From Diphasiastrum complanatum (taxonomy: Eukaryota > Streptophyta > Lycopodiopsida > Lycopodiales > Lycopodiaceae), in assembly GCA_029204225.1 (NCBI GenBank), contig CM055100.1, positions 3,076,589-3,140,588 of the forward strand: a DNA stretch of 64,000 bases, given 5' to 3'. The notes beneath the pieces were generated by a model. It did no database searches and had not been told where the DNA came from. It was given only the letters and a program-made list of their open reading frames with translations. Numbering within the stretch: the stretch's first letter is position 1; every line of letters starts with the position of its first letter. The position numbers and the translations under genes were made by a program. Positions 12,301-22,448 of the stretch are shown one piece after another.

Positions 12301-13429
12301 ATGCCATGAGCATTTTACCAGGAAGAAAATAGTAAAAATATGTCACTGCTTTAGAGTTTACTCCAAATTATCAACAAATTTGAAAACGATGTAAAATACT
12401 ACCTGCCTGTGCTATGGAATTGCCTTCTCTTCTGCCAAGGAAGGGAATAATCTGGCTCGGAATGAGTACAATAAACCTGAAACCCATACAAATGCAAAAC
12501 ATCAACTTCAACAAGAAAAATTAAAAGTGATGAATTACTAAAGATCACAAAGCAGCAATTAACAACTAATTTTTGTAAGAGCGAAGGACTTAAATATGCA
12601 CCTTGACAACAGCATCCAGGAAAGAGTCATCCTGTATGTCTTCAACTCTATCCACCTGTCAGAACATGGAGCCATATTGATCTGATCAATAAGAAATAAA
12701 CATATCAAAACAATATAATTCAAAACCAAAACAAAAGCTTTTATTAACTGAAATAAGAAGCGAAACCAGCATGTCATTTTGGGGGCAAAGGCAAGGTATC
12801 AGTCTTAATATCAGGGGAGGGATCCAACTGCAGACTGAATCAAAGAAGTGAAAGAATAAAGTGCTTCTGATTGGCACCTGACTATATTTTCCAAAATCAG
12901 GAGGTTATATTCTAGTATGAAAATTGCTACCTGCATACTTCCAGTTACACCCCTGCACCTAGTTTATTGAGATAAGCCATTTGGCAATCCTTCTTCCTGG
13001 GATAGATGGTTACCACAACAATCCATACTGAAGATTTTTAGGCCCAACATTTCATTCCGTACATACACAACAAGACTTGTTGTGTACGTATGGAGATAAA
13101 TCAATTTGTTTTGCCACTTGTTGCAGTGGCTTATGAAGGGACAAACTTCTGCTGCAAGTTTCAAAAAGGAAAAAATACCTGATATATCCAATCGGATCGA
13201 CTGTACAGAGCTTTGTCATCTTCACTCAGTAACCCCAATCCAGCCGAAGATTTGCACTGCTTCCTGTCAGTTTGTGCTTCACGGCTCTGTTTTCCAGCTT
13301 CCACTGTTGCTTGCTTGACACTTCTCCAGTCTTTCTTCCTTTTAATTGCTGAGCGTTGCTTAGAACCCTCGAGCTGATTCTGCTTGGCAGAAACATTAAA
13401 CAGTTTCACAACAAGACAATTCTTTGGAA
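3316..13429 (-). CDS. DEG2: DEG2-like chloroplast Deg/HtrA serine protease, 5'/middle exons of a split gene (partial)
   Basis: Join, read on the minus strand: 13429-13179 (probable), 12655-12602, 12476-12403, 10739-10676, 3360-3316. The spliced product keeps frame across all junctions and reads through the family hallmarks [36 protein letters not shown] and [15 protein letters not shown]. This matches plant DEG2 ([27 protein letters not shown]) better than the related DEG9, which has VFCVHTEP and NAHSVEH. The His of TNAHC is the first residue of the His-Asp-Ser triad. The Asp and Ser exons and the PDZ domains lie to the left of base 1. Plant DEG2 acts in the chloroplast, on the stromal side of thylakoids. 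The transit-peptide exon was not identified. Introns are 523, 125, 1663 and 7315 bp; the longest holds a complete LTR retrotransposon. No stop or frameshift occurs in the exons, so the gene is probably functional if transcription spans the insertion. Confidence 0.85.
3361..4346. other. Intron sequence, nothing recognised
   Basis: DEG2 intron between exon 3316-3360 and the target site of the LTR element. No exon, repeat or protein motif seen. Confidence 0.5.
4352..4786 (-). repeat. 3' LTR of the chromovirus at 4352-10561
   Basis: 435 bp, AGTTA...TAACT. It matches the LTR at 10154-10561 except for 22-bp and 13-bp insertions here, an 8-bp insertion there, and two base changes. It contains a 31-bp tandem duplication (aagctatgaaagc...acataagcaagactt) near its left end. 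Confidence 0.93.
4835..9459 (-). pseudogene. Degenerate gag-pol of AGTTA chromovirus
   Basis: The likely gag start is the ATG at 9457-9459. Recognisable in order: capsid region ([12 protein letters not shown], then a stop, then [13 protein letters not shown]), zinc knuckle [14 protein letters not shown] at about 8450 split by a frameshift, aspartic protease [11 protein letters not shown] at about 8180, RT with [16 protein letters not shown] at 7310, RT active site VYFDDI at about 7150, RNase [13 protein letters not shown], integrase zinc finger and DDE core ([14 protein letters not shown]), GPY/F module ([10 protein letters not shown]) and a chromodomain (ILQVR...[11 protein letters not shown]) before the stop at 4835-4837. 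At least eight frameshifts and several stops mean no functional product. Confidence 0.9.
9600..9895 (-). repeat. Leader tandem repeat of the chromovirus
   Basis: Four imperfect copies, about 60-95 bp apart, centred on minus-strand TTGCAGGCTGTCCA-CGCCC (seen on the plus strand as ggacagcctgcaaacaa and variants). They lie between primer site and gag. The same motif is repeated in the leader of the related element at 20329. Confidence 0.7.
10142..10153 (-). promoter_or_regulatory. Primer binding site, initiator tRNA-Met
   Basis: Minus-strand TGGTATCAGAGC, the standard plant tRNA-iMet complement, abuts the LTR end TAACT with no spacer. This helps fix the LTR boundary. Confidence 0.92.
10154..10561 (-). 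repeat. 5' LTR of the chromovirus at 4352-10561
   Basis: 408 bp, AGTTA...TAACT, nearly identical to 4352-4786. It is followed on its outer side by the target duplication CCTAA. Confidence 0.93.
10676..10739 (-). CDS. DEG2: DEG2 exon with catalytic histidine ([11 protein letters not shown])
   Basis: This 64-bp exon has acceptor ...ttcacag and donor gtaggc. Its first base completes a serine codon split AG|T with the upstream exon. It encodes [18 protein letters not shown] followed by HTQ; the His in LTNAHC is the catalytic His of trypsin-like Deg proteases. The LTR retrotransposon at 4352-10561 inserted 109 bp downstream of this donor site. Confidence 0.88.
10740..12402. other. DEG2 intron, nothing recognised
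   Basis: AT-rich intron between two confirmed DEG2 exons. I see no LTR terminus, coding motif or strong repeat. Confidence 0.5.
12403..12476 (-). CDS. DEG2: DEG2 exon encoding [18 protein letters not shown]...
   Basis: This 74-bp exon lies between ..ag acceptor and gtagta donor. It encodes the start of the protease domain ([20 protein letters not shown]) and ends with the first two bases of a Ser codon. Confidence 0.88.
12602..12655 (-). CDS. DEG2: DEG2 exon encoding [18 protein letters not shown]
   Basis: This 54-bp exon has ctgacag acceptor and gtgcat donor, phase 0 on both sides. The SFLDAVVK end joins VYCTH of the next exon exactly as in DEG2 proteins. Confidence 0.85.
13179..13429 (-). 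CDS. DEG2: Probable DEG2 N-terminal linker exon
   Basis: Open for 251 bp between a ttcacag acceptor and a CAG/gtattt donor, ending ...[10 protein letters not shown] in phase 0, compatible with the next exon. The product is basic and polar (many K, R, S and Q), as expected for the poorly conserved region between transit peptide and protease domain. I have no strong family motif here, so membership in the gene rests on position, phase and splice sites. Confidence 0.45.
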
Positions 13430-14959
13430 CTGTGAACGAAAAGGCAGCTGTCCAGGAATAACACCTCCAAGGGAACTTGCCTCACAGCTTTGACATCTCT
13501 CTATATATCGTAGAATATGCCATAAGCCTAGTTGGATGCATTTCTTTGATAAAAGACACTTCCTGGAAAGGATGTTTGTTGAACTCATTGAGCTACTGAA
13601 ATTATTTCTGAATCTAGGATAGAAGATGCATTTGCCTTTGTGTTAGTATACAAGGTCAATTTGCTAGGGAAAGTGATTTTGGAACTGAGCAGCACAAGCG
13701 GTGCCCAGTTCCCAAGCTTTCAGAAGCCTGGTCAGCTAACGGTCGGGTGGAGAGTCTGCTAGCAACCTTGATGGAGTTCAGGAACTTGCATGCTGGATTG
13801 TGGAGATGGCACACAAGAACAAAGGAGCACAACAATCAAATAAGATTTGGATCTTAGCTTCCAAGTTATTTCAGTTAGTACCGAAGCTAGTTTTGTTGCC
13901 TTGTGTGTAGGATCAGCAGAGCTTAGCAATTTGTATTGGTATGCCATAATTTGGTTGATCATAGCTAGGATTTAATGGGATAAATGTATGTTCAATTTGA
14001 GATCTTTGATGCGTGGATCCAAGAGGTAAATCTTAGAGATCGCTTGATCAAAGCAAGAATCATCTTGCTAAAGTATCTGTATGCATGTGGGAATCGTGTA
14101 TTGGTCTTGGTGAACACGATAGTAGCTTCCTAAACCATGGAAAGGGAAGTAGTTTCAAACAAGTGTGCTTGAACACTAGCATGATGAACTCTTTTCACAT
14201 TCCAACATGATTTTATGACTCTAATCCGTGCATGAAGCGATCAATACAAGATTCAATCATTCAATCCCTTGGTAAACTCATATAAAAGGATTTGACAACA
14301 TGCATGTTCACAGAGAGCAATCACTTGTAACATATGTTGATTGCAAGATCTTTTGGTTAGAGTGGGAAGTGTGTACAAAGCAAGCTACTTATATCGATCC
14401 ATATGGTTGTAAAATTTGACTGAAAATAGCAATGAAATAACGTACAAACAGTCTATAATCTTCTGAAGGATTTGTAAAATCTGTTTTTTGAAATAGTTGT
14501 TGGTTGCATGCGTAATGAAAGGATGAGTCATGAGTATTTTGTGATAATGAGGATTAGTGTTGCCTCGGCAGAACATGGAGAGCACTCACATAGATCTCAG
14601 AAAAGCTTTTACCTATGGTGTCTACAGCCGCATCAAATAGGCATGCCAGGGATCTTGTTGATTGCTTTCCAACATAAAGAGTGCAGCCTATCCACTGTTC
14701 AACTCCTTGAATAAGTCATTAGTTGAAGCAACCACTAATAACACACGTGCCCTTCTATTGGTCAACATCTCTGATGATAAACAACTGAGAGAGTTTGTAA
14801 ATGGTCACAGCTTCTGAACACTGAACATAAGTTGTAGATAAAACGATGGTTGTAGGTTTGTTTCATCATCACTAGCATGCTAGCAATCCATAGCTGAAAC
14901 TTTATGGAGCTGCCCCCGAGTCTCAACCAGCATTCAGTCATTTTTCTGAAGAGGAATCT
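13430..14959. other. No gene recognised
   Basis: Upstream of the probable DEG2 linker exon. A transit-peptide exon may lie here or further right, but none can be supported. No repeat stands out. Confidence 0.45.
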
Positions 14960-15243
14960 AGCAACTTCCGCATACTTGCCTATGTGTCGGGTTCTGCCAT
15001 GTGGCACTTGTTGGTGGCTAAGTTACATGTGCCATCTATCAACTTGGGATGTGTCAAGAGTGCAGAGGATGTTGGAGATAGTTACTGTGTGAGCCTTGGA
15101 GAAGCATTCCTCATTCATGCCTATGTAGCTTTGGTTGGGAGGACACTAGCAATAGTGCTCTTTGAAGGTTTTACCATTGTACTTTGATAAAGTGAGTATC
15201 TTGTGTAAATTCAATAGTAGATTGTTGCAGTTGGTATCAGAGT
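14960..15243 (+). mobile_element. Old 5' LTR fragment plus primer site, same family as the 17567-26253 element
   Basis: CTTGCCTATGTGTCGGGTTCTGCCATGTGGCA and later GCATTCCTCATTCATGCCTATG align with the LTR at 17567-18220 at clearly reduced identity. TGGTATCAGAG at 15232-15242 follows the LTR end, as in that element. No matching 3' LTR was found, so this is a truncated copy. Confidence 0.65.
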
Positions 15244-16884
15244 TGTGGATCAGGATTGTGTGGAGGTTTACTTGTCAAATGTCCATGCTCTTAGGAAAAC
15301 TACAGTTTATTGGTAGTACAGCTTCAATATGATTAAGTGTTTTCATGCTGTAAAAGTCACACCCACTAAAAACATTGGTCGCGTTGGTCTGAACCGGGCC
15401 CGTCCTGAAAGCATCGGCAAAAATTTTTTTGCATTTTTTTTCATGTAATGCTAGAAAACATGTCAAGTAATATCTATATTGTCTAAAATGCTTCTAAAAT
15501 CTTATAAATACTAGATTGCTGTTGAATACATGCGTTTGAAAGTTCGTTGTTGCTTGTAAAATGCTGAAGCCTGAAAGCTACAACTAAATTAGTGTTCATT
15601 GTTCATAGAAAATTAAAATTAGAATCATGATACTCCAGTCTCGCATCAATGATCGCACATCAGTTATCAGTAGCCTGTACATACTAGTAACTACAGTGTA
15701 GGTAGTAATTACTAAGTTGTAAGTAGTTAACAGTTACTAGTAAGCTAAGTACATTGGATAAATGTTTGAACTTAGAATCAAAATTTAAAAGTTACAACTT
15801 ACATTGAACAGAAAAATCAAATAGCATTCGAGCATACAATGAAGTTATGAACGGTATGAACGATATAGTGAAAACCGAACAACTGGTATCAAACAATACA
15901 CATGTCTCAAATAATACATATGATATCAAAATGAGCTTAACAATGAACAATTAATGGCAATGCTGAATATAGAGTCATGACTCATGAGTCAACTATAGTC
16001 TATTGTCTGTCATAATAATGTATTGGCAAAATCTAGGTCAACCATGAGATATCTAGTCTTGACCTAGATTCTAGAATCTAGACTATGAACTATAATATAG
16101 ATCTAGGTGACCCTCCTCCTAGTCCTCCTAGTGGGGGGTGGCATCGTAGCCTCTTGCACATACTCATCATCATCATCATCATCATCATCCCCAGCCTCTG
16201 AGGCCTCATCAAAAGACAATTGGCTTTGATACTCGCTCTCCTCAGTCTCCTCGGTAGAGCTACTGAAACTGCCCTCTGAATGTTGTTGCCAAGCAGCTGC
16301 AGCTGCAGCCTGAGTCCGTCATGATGCACCTCAAGGTCCTACACATAGAGATTTGTAGCTATTAGAAATTACCTATTGATGATTGCCCAAAATTGAACTT
16401 CGAAGACTCAAGACCCAGAGGTGACCTAGATATTAGAATCTAGATAGTACATACTACAATCTTGAAAGTTGATTGAAATACAAGACTCAAGTAATCAAAT
16501 TTCAAATACCAAGTAAGGCTCAAGCCTCAAGAGTCAAGCCTGCCCGATCGTGCAACAGAGTCGCAATGCAAGAGGGCATATATATCCTCCTCCTCCTCTG
16601 ACCTAGGTGGTAAATCAAGGACCTTGGCGATGTCGATCTCGTCAAGGTTTACCTAAAGTTTAAACAATTCACATATCCACGACTAGTCATTCATTTGTGT
16701 CACATGTGACACAAATTCACAGATTACAAATGGTTCATGAATCATCAAAGTTCAAACTAGTCAACATTCAAGATTTCAAGTAGTAAGTACCAAGATTCAA
16801 GTGATAAGTTTCAACACTAAGCACTCAAGTTCAAGTTCAAGTAGTTCAAGCTCAAGCCTCAAATACAAAGTTTAGTAATTACCT

Positions 16885-17392
16885 ACATGGGTTCTTTGGC
16901 CTCCCTCATATTATCTAGAAGGCGTAGGTTTAAATGCACAAACACTAGCCTTTCTAATTGCTCTGTGGAGAGTCTGTTTCTCTTCTTAGTGTGTATGAGG
17001 GAGTAGATGCTCCAGTGCCTTTCACGAGCTGCTGTGGTGCAGTCCTGTGAGAGGACTCTCAATGCAATGCGTTGTAGCCTAGGGGTGCAAGCTCCATACT
17101 TGTCCCACCAAGAAACTGGCCTCAATTGGCCGACTATATCCTATGTCATGGCCCTTTGATATGTGAGGCGGTCTCTCCGAAAAATCATGAGCTCATCGTT
17201 GTAGACCTGCTGCTCTGCAACGTCTGGTACAACCCTCTGGAGGTATTCAAACCACCCATCCTCAAGCTCACGGTCATGGAACTGCTCTGGACCAGACTTT
17301 TTCCATAAAGGATGCAGCATATGGGCAACTACATGTAAAGGCTTATGAAACTAGTTCCATCTGTTGTCCCACTTTGCCTTTATCTCTTGAAT
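16885..17392 (-). pseudogene. hAT transposase exon with C-terminal dimerisation domain
   Basis: It opens after a ttgcaag acceptor with IQEIKAKWDNRW and ends ...LDNMREAKEPM near gtaatt. It contains PRLQRIALRVLSQDC and IHTKKRNRLS, the most conserved block of plant hAT transposases. Two in-frame stops are present (after DNRWN and after RAMT). Confidence 0.85.
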
Positions 17393-17566
17393 CTTGCAAA
17401 TTAAAAAATGAATGGCATCCGTTCAAATTGAGAAGGTTCGAACTTCAAACTTCAAACTAGATTTGTAAACTGGAAATGAAAGAAATTAGAATTTAGAAGG
17501 GCCAAGGGGTTATAGTATATACCTGGCAAAACTCAACTCAGTGCACCGATCGAGCTGCTCACCCAA

Positions 17567-18220
17567 TGTTAGAGCCTTTACTTCTTGTCCCGGTTATTTA
17601 CAATTTTCAAAGACACATGTACGTTTTGTAAGTAAATTGTAAATAAACTGTAATTAGTTGGCATTGGACCTCAGAGAGTCATGCTTAGCTTTGGCGTGGG
17701 GTACTGGGTCATTTTTCAGGAGTGGCTGGAATGACCTCCTAAAAAGTAGGAGAGGTGACTAGTCAACGGGACACGTGTCATATGCTCACTGAGACACTTG
17801 GTCCAGTGAATGAGTGACAGCTGTCAGAGTTGACCGATCAAACATGACACGTGTCACATGCTCACTGGGACACTTGGTCCAGTGTATGAGTGACACATGT
17901 CAGCTTACTCACTTGCCTATGTGTCAGGGTACTGCCAAGTGGCAAGTGTCGATTGTGCATGGAATTGGCCATGTGTCGACGTTAGGAAAGGTCAGGGTTA
18001 AGGGGTGCTTGAGGATTGTGCATAAGTGAGCCTAGAGAGAGGCATTCCTCATCATAATCTATGCAGCAAAGGTTGGGAGGAGACGAGGCAGCCAGCTCCA
18101 CCATGTTTCATGTGCTCTGATGTTTGTACATGCAGGGAAATCGACAGGGATCGACATTGCTGATTGTTGCGCACGGGATAAGCTAGGTTTTAAGTGAAGT
18201 TTCAGATGTGGAGTCTGACA
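17567..18220 (+). repeat. 5' LTR of the TGTTAGA Ty3 element
   Basis: 654 bp, TGTTAGA...TCTGACA, flanked by CCCAA on the left and by the primer site on the right. Internally it has two tandem copies of an about 85-bp unit (acacgtgtca-atgctcactg-gacacttggtccagtg), from about 17769. Confidence 0.88.
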
Positions 18221-18222
18221 TT

Positions 18223-18235
18223 TGGTATCAGAGCC
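18223..18235 (+). promoter_or_regulatory. Primer binding site, initiator tRNA-Met
   Basis: TGGTATCAGAGCC two bases after the LTR end. Confidence 0.9.
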
Positions 18236-18249
18236 TAGGTTTACGTTCG

Positions 18250-18490
18250 GAAGAGGGTTGCGAAAATCAGAATCAGATTTCAGCGACGCGGATCAGAATC
18301 AGATTTCGACGTCGTGGATCAGGATCGAATTTCAGTTACGAAGCAGGATCAGATTTCAGATTTCGGATCAAATTTCGATCTCAGAATCGAGATCAAATTT
18401 CAGACCTCAGAATCAGGATCAGATTTCAGAATTCGGAAGCGGGATCAGAATCAGGTTGCTGCTGCAGATTGAAATCAGGTTACAGTTGCG
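18250..18490 (+). repeat. Leader tandem repeat (GGATCAGATTTCAG type)
   Basis: About ten degenerate copies, roughly 20-30 bp apart, of GATCAGATTTCAGA / CAGAATCAGATTTC lie directly after the primer site. They create spurious arginine- and serine-rich ORFs in all plus frames. Confidence 0.7.
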
Positions 18491-18567
18491 GAACTGAATC
18501 GGAAACCCTTTTTTGCTGAAAATTTCGACCTCTAAGCAGGTGGACAGGTTTGCAACACTGTAAACAT

Positions 18568-20328
18568 GGATCCGTTGGAGGGTTCTAGCACCGAGATACC
18601 GAGAATTGAGGAAGTGGCAGCCAAGGTGGATTCTATGGAGGTGATTTTTCAACAAATCCTTGAATGTTGAAGACATCAAGATCCTCACAAAAACCTTTTG
18701 TTGTAAAGAAGCAGACTCGTAGCCTCCAAGGAGCAGTTCAGATAGCTCTATTGTTGAAACACGATAATAAGGTTCAGGCGGTTTTTTGGCTCTTGGTGTA
18801 ACCATAGGCTCAAAAGGATTAAAGTCAATTTGTGCAAAGGCAAGTTTCAAGTGACCTGAAAGGAGAAGGAGTAGGGGCTTCCAAGGACAAAGGATTGTAT
18901 GGGCAGTCTAATGTCCAAAGAGGTCAACGTCCTTCAATGCGACAAGTAGTTGTAGCCTCTAGGGACGACGATTGTATGGGCAATTCAGAAGGGGCCAGCG
19001 ATCTTTGTTGCTAATGCCGCATGACCAAGAATGTTCCAAATGAGAAAGTTTTGCTTTGGTTACTTGGTAGAAGGCATGTGGAAGGAATGTCCAAGGAATC
19101 CATTGCAGACTTCATGCAATTTTCTAGTGAAGCAGGCACAAGCACCTATGGCTATTGAAGAGCTGGAGCAGGATGAAGTTCAGGAAAGTATTCTTCATCT
19201 TGTGAAAGTGTCGATGATCAAGTAAGGTTGATGTTATTTCTTTTGCCACAATTGTTTAAAACGATGCAACACATGTATCGATTTCCAGGTACTTCTTGAT
19301 TGTTATGACTGGACAATTGTGTGGTATGAATGTGTGTTCTATTTGACACTATGTCCTTCCATATTGTACTTGACTCAGATTGAAAGGTTGAATGTGAGCA
19401 CACAACCATCCATGTACCAGTACACAGTCGTGAGGGCTGATGGAAAGGGTAGTTGGGGGAGGTTTCAGGGTTGTGGATATGCCATTAACCATTCAAGTTA
19501 GGTTAAGAAGTTGGATATAAAGATAATGTGTTTGGCACGTTTTGATGTGGTACTTGAGATATGTTGGCACGTAGTACGAAACTTCTACATCGCTTGGGGT
19601 ACTCACGTGTGTGAGTTCCAGCATGATGGTAGAATCCATTCACTTTGAGTTGAGCCTGATGTGCCTTTAGGACCTTTGATCATGGCAGCTTAGTATGTGG
19701 GGGTTCGTTGTAAGCATATGTGTTTTTGTTTTTGTTTGATATGTTTACTGCTGGTTCCAAAAGTAACATATGGCAAGAACAAGTTGACTTACTTATGAAC
19801 CTAGACCAAGAAACGGGTCATGGCGTATGTGTGTGGGCTTATCAATACTTGAACTCCCCAGGGGCAAAGGACGGTATGGGACGCCCAATGTTCAAGGAGT
19901 TTGTCAAGCAGCGATATCCTATTCTACATATTGATGATCTGGTATTGTACGGTGCTACTGTTTTAGCAAAGTTGCTTGAAAAATGGATATTAGTAACTCA
20001 GAGTTCATGAAGTGCATGTGCGTAAGACTATCTTCAGAACTTGTACTGTAACTTTTTGATTATGCCTTTGATTGACTAATGCCCCAACAACATCTACAAT
20101 GTTGATGAACGACATACTTTGACTGTTTATGGATGACGTTTTGGTTTACAGTTGTGGTGACGTGTTGCACATAACTCACCTTAGAACTGTTTTGTCAACT
20201 CCGAGGGATAACATCTTGTTTGCTAATGATAATAAAAGATAGTGTATTTGGGTTTTATCGTGTTAGCTGAAGCCATAAAACCGAATCTAAGAAGAGTTGT
20301 TCTTCTTCCGTGGCCTGTACCTATAGAG
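18568..20328 (+). pseudogene. Decayed gag and RT of the TGTTAGA Ty3 element
   Basis: A short gag start (MDPLEGSSTEIPRIEEVAAK) is followed by a damaged zinc knuckle near 19040 (FCFGYLVEGMWKECPRNP). RT traces are RYPILHIDDLVLYGATV...AKLLEKW at about 19900, a weak active-site region near 20130, and LGFIVLAEAIKPN...LPWPVP up to the junction with the next element. RNase H, integrase and the beginning of the 3' LTR are missing. Confidence 0.7.
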
Positions 20329-20793
20329 AGTTACGGACTACAGGATACAGGCCTACTGGGCTACTCTGCATATATTCCGCAGGCCTCTTTACATTTACTG
20401 TTGGTTATGTATATTTCTGGTTACGCATTTTATATTAGTCATGTACAGGCCCTAGAGCCTTTTTATATGCTTATGACCCGCACTGGGTCCTTTTTTATGA
20501 CATTGACTAGCCTTGGGCCCTTATTATATGGTTATATGTGGAGTGGGGGCCCGTAGGAGGGCGCACTATTTTCCCTCCACATTTTGCCTCCCTTTACTTT
20601 TGAATTCCTATTTTAGTGTTCATTGGTAGGGTATTTATAGGGGCATTTGTACACTCATTTTTCAAATTATTGATTGGTATTGCTTGGGCTCTTCGTGGGG
20701 GAACCTATTGTCTTGTCTATTGCTTGTAGGGCTTTAGTCTATTGCTGTCTTTTATGCTTCATTGATTCAACACCTGAGATTTTGATCATAACT
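20329..20793 (+). repeat. Left (5') LTR of the nested chromovirus
   Basis: 465 bp, AGTTACGGACT...GATCATAACT, followed immediately by the primer site. Confidence 0.93.
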
Positions 20794-20805
20794 TGGTATC
20801 AGAGC
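20794..20805 (+). promoter_or_regulatory. Primer binding site, initiator tRNA-Met
   Basis: TGGTATCAGAGC directly abutting the LTR end TAACT. Confidence 0.92.
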
Positions 20806-21127
20806 ACTTTCCTAATTGCTGAATTTCAGATCTGATTTTCTGATTGGGTGCCCATTTTCCTTGCTGATTTTTCTCTCTTTGCTGAGGGCTTTCGTCTCTT
20901 TGCTTTAGCAACATTCAACACAGTTTGGAGGAGGACCAACTCCCATCAGAGCATTTTCCTTGGCGGAGCTTTAGCAGATAGTTAGCGGAAGTACTTCCGC
21001 TAAATTTGGCGGCCGTAAAAAAAAAAAAAAAAATTGGGCAGATTATTTCCAGCGCCCAAGTTCCAAATCCTTTTCCCTTTTTTTTGAATCCTCCATTTGA
21101 TTCAGGAAGAGAATTCCCAGCCATCTT

Positions 21128-21310
21128 TTCAGCATTGATTGGAGGCTGTCCAACGCCCTATTTCATCACATTTTTCAGCCATTGTTCCAGCAGAGTTTCA
21201 GCCATATTTTGATTGGAGGCTATCCATCGCCCTATTTCATCACGTTTTCCACAGATTTCCAGCCATATTTTCAGCATTGATTGGAGGCTGTCCAGCACCC
21301 ACTTTCATTC
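21128..21310 (+). repeat. Leader tandem repeat of the nested chromovirus
   Basis: Three imperfect copies, about 70 bp apart, begin GATTGGAGGCTGTCCA-CGCCC and continue TTTCATCAC-TTTTC-CAGCCATATTTT. This is the same core as in the leader of the 4352-10561 element. Confidence 0.75.
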
Positions 21311-21542
21311 TCCTTGTGGTCACATTTTCCAGCCAGCTCTTCGCACACGCTTGGAGCTCTATCAAGAGGTATCTTTGCTGGTTTTTCCTTGCTTTCCACA
21401 CCTTTTCTTGACATTTGTCATTTCCTTTCTTGCTCTTAGTGTCGTTTGTGTACCTCAAGCGTATTTGGGGTGACGACAAAAGTCCGCTCCCTCCAATATT
21501 AAGCTTTTCTTACACTCTCTTCACTTCCTGCATTCCTTGACC

Positions 21543-22446
21543 ATGGATACTTCCCCTACATCTTCTGAGCCTCGCATACCGTCTTCCACTTACCTTGACG
21601 AAGTACGGCATGAATTCCGAGATCATCTTAGGGAAGCCATGAGTGATGTACGCACTGATTTACGCCAGGAGTTACGAGAGACGTTCACTGCTCATTCTGC
21701 CCAGATTGCTACACTATCATTACAGTCACTATCTCCACCTGTTCCCCCACAGCGTACATTTCCACCACCGAGACTCGTTCATCTTCTGGTCCTTTGTCAT
21801 GAGACTTTAAGGATAAGGTTCAGCTTACTGTGTATGGGAATGAACTCGAGAATTGGTATTCTAAGCTTGAGACCTACTTCCTTATGTTTCCTAAGACTGA
21901 CATTCAGCGGATACATTTGGCTGCTTTACATTTGGAGGGCCGTGCTGCTACTTGGTGGCGCATGTTTCGCCAGACGGCTTCACACCCTGGCCTTGCTAGT
22001 TGGACAGAATTTATGATAGCACTCCGCCTAGCGATGATTGATCCTCAGTGGCTTATTCGACAGCGCGACATCTTTCGCAGTTTATCTCACACTGGTGACT
22101 TGGCTGCTTATACGACACGGTTTACAGAGCTTTCCTATCTATTCCCAGATATTTCTACATTGGAACTCATCTCTCACTACGTTGCTGGTCTACGAGGTGC
22201 ACTCAGGTATGATGTTTCTTCTTTTTTTCCACTCACTCTTTCTCACGCCATCTCCCTTGTTACCGCACTGCAGCACAAGTACTCTCCCATCTCTTCCTCT
22301 GTTTCTCGTCCTTCGCGTCCTTTCACACGTCCTATTTTTTCCTCTCCATCCTCTGCTAGTCCCACATCTGTCAGTTCACCTTCGTCCAATCTTTCTTCTA
22401 CACCACGTCCTCCTTTTTCTCCTCGTCCTGTTTTTGTTCGTCGCAC
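21543..22446 (+). pseudogene. gag of the nested chromovirus, frameshifted and lacking its zinc knuckle
   Basis: Starts MDTSPTSSEPRIPSS at the ATG 21543. A frameshift near 21800 is followed by the capsid part [45 protein letters not shown] and a Ser/Pro-rich region, ending FVRRTCVF and a stop. In the sister element FVRR is followed by the CCHC knuckle and protease; here about 0.75 kb containing both is deleted and RT-linker sequence follows at once. Confidence 0.85.
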
Positions 22447-22448
22447 AT

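Noticed and set aside
16090-16329. Met-rich ORF (eight Met in a row) on the minus strand
   Set aside because: Another frame of the same exon gives a coherent acidic hAT C-terminal tail ending in a stop; the Met run is the out-of-frame reading of GAT repeats.
18208-18519. Arg/Ser/Phe-rich ORFs after the primer site
   Set aside because: Produced by the leader tandem repeat; open in two frames with the same repeat, no known domain.
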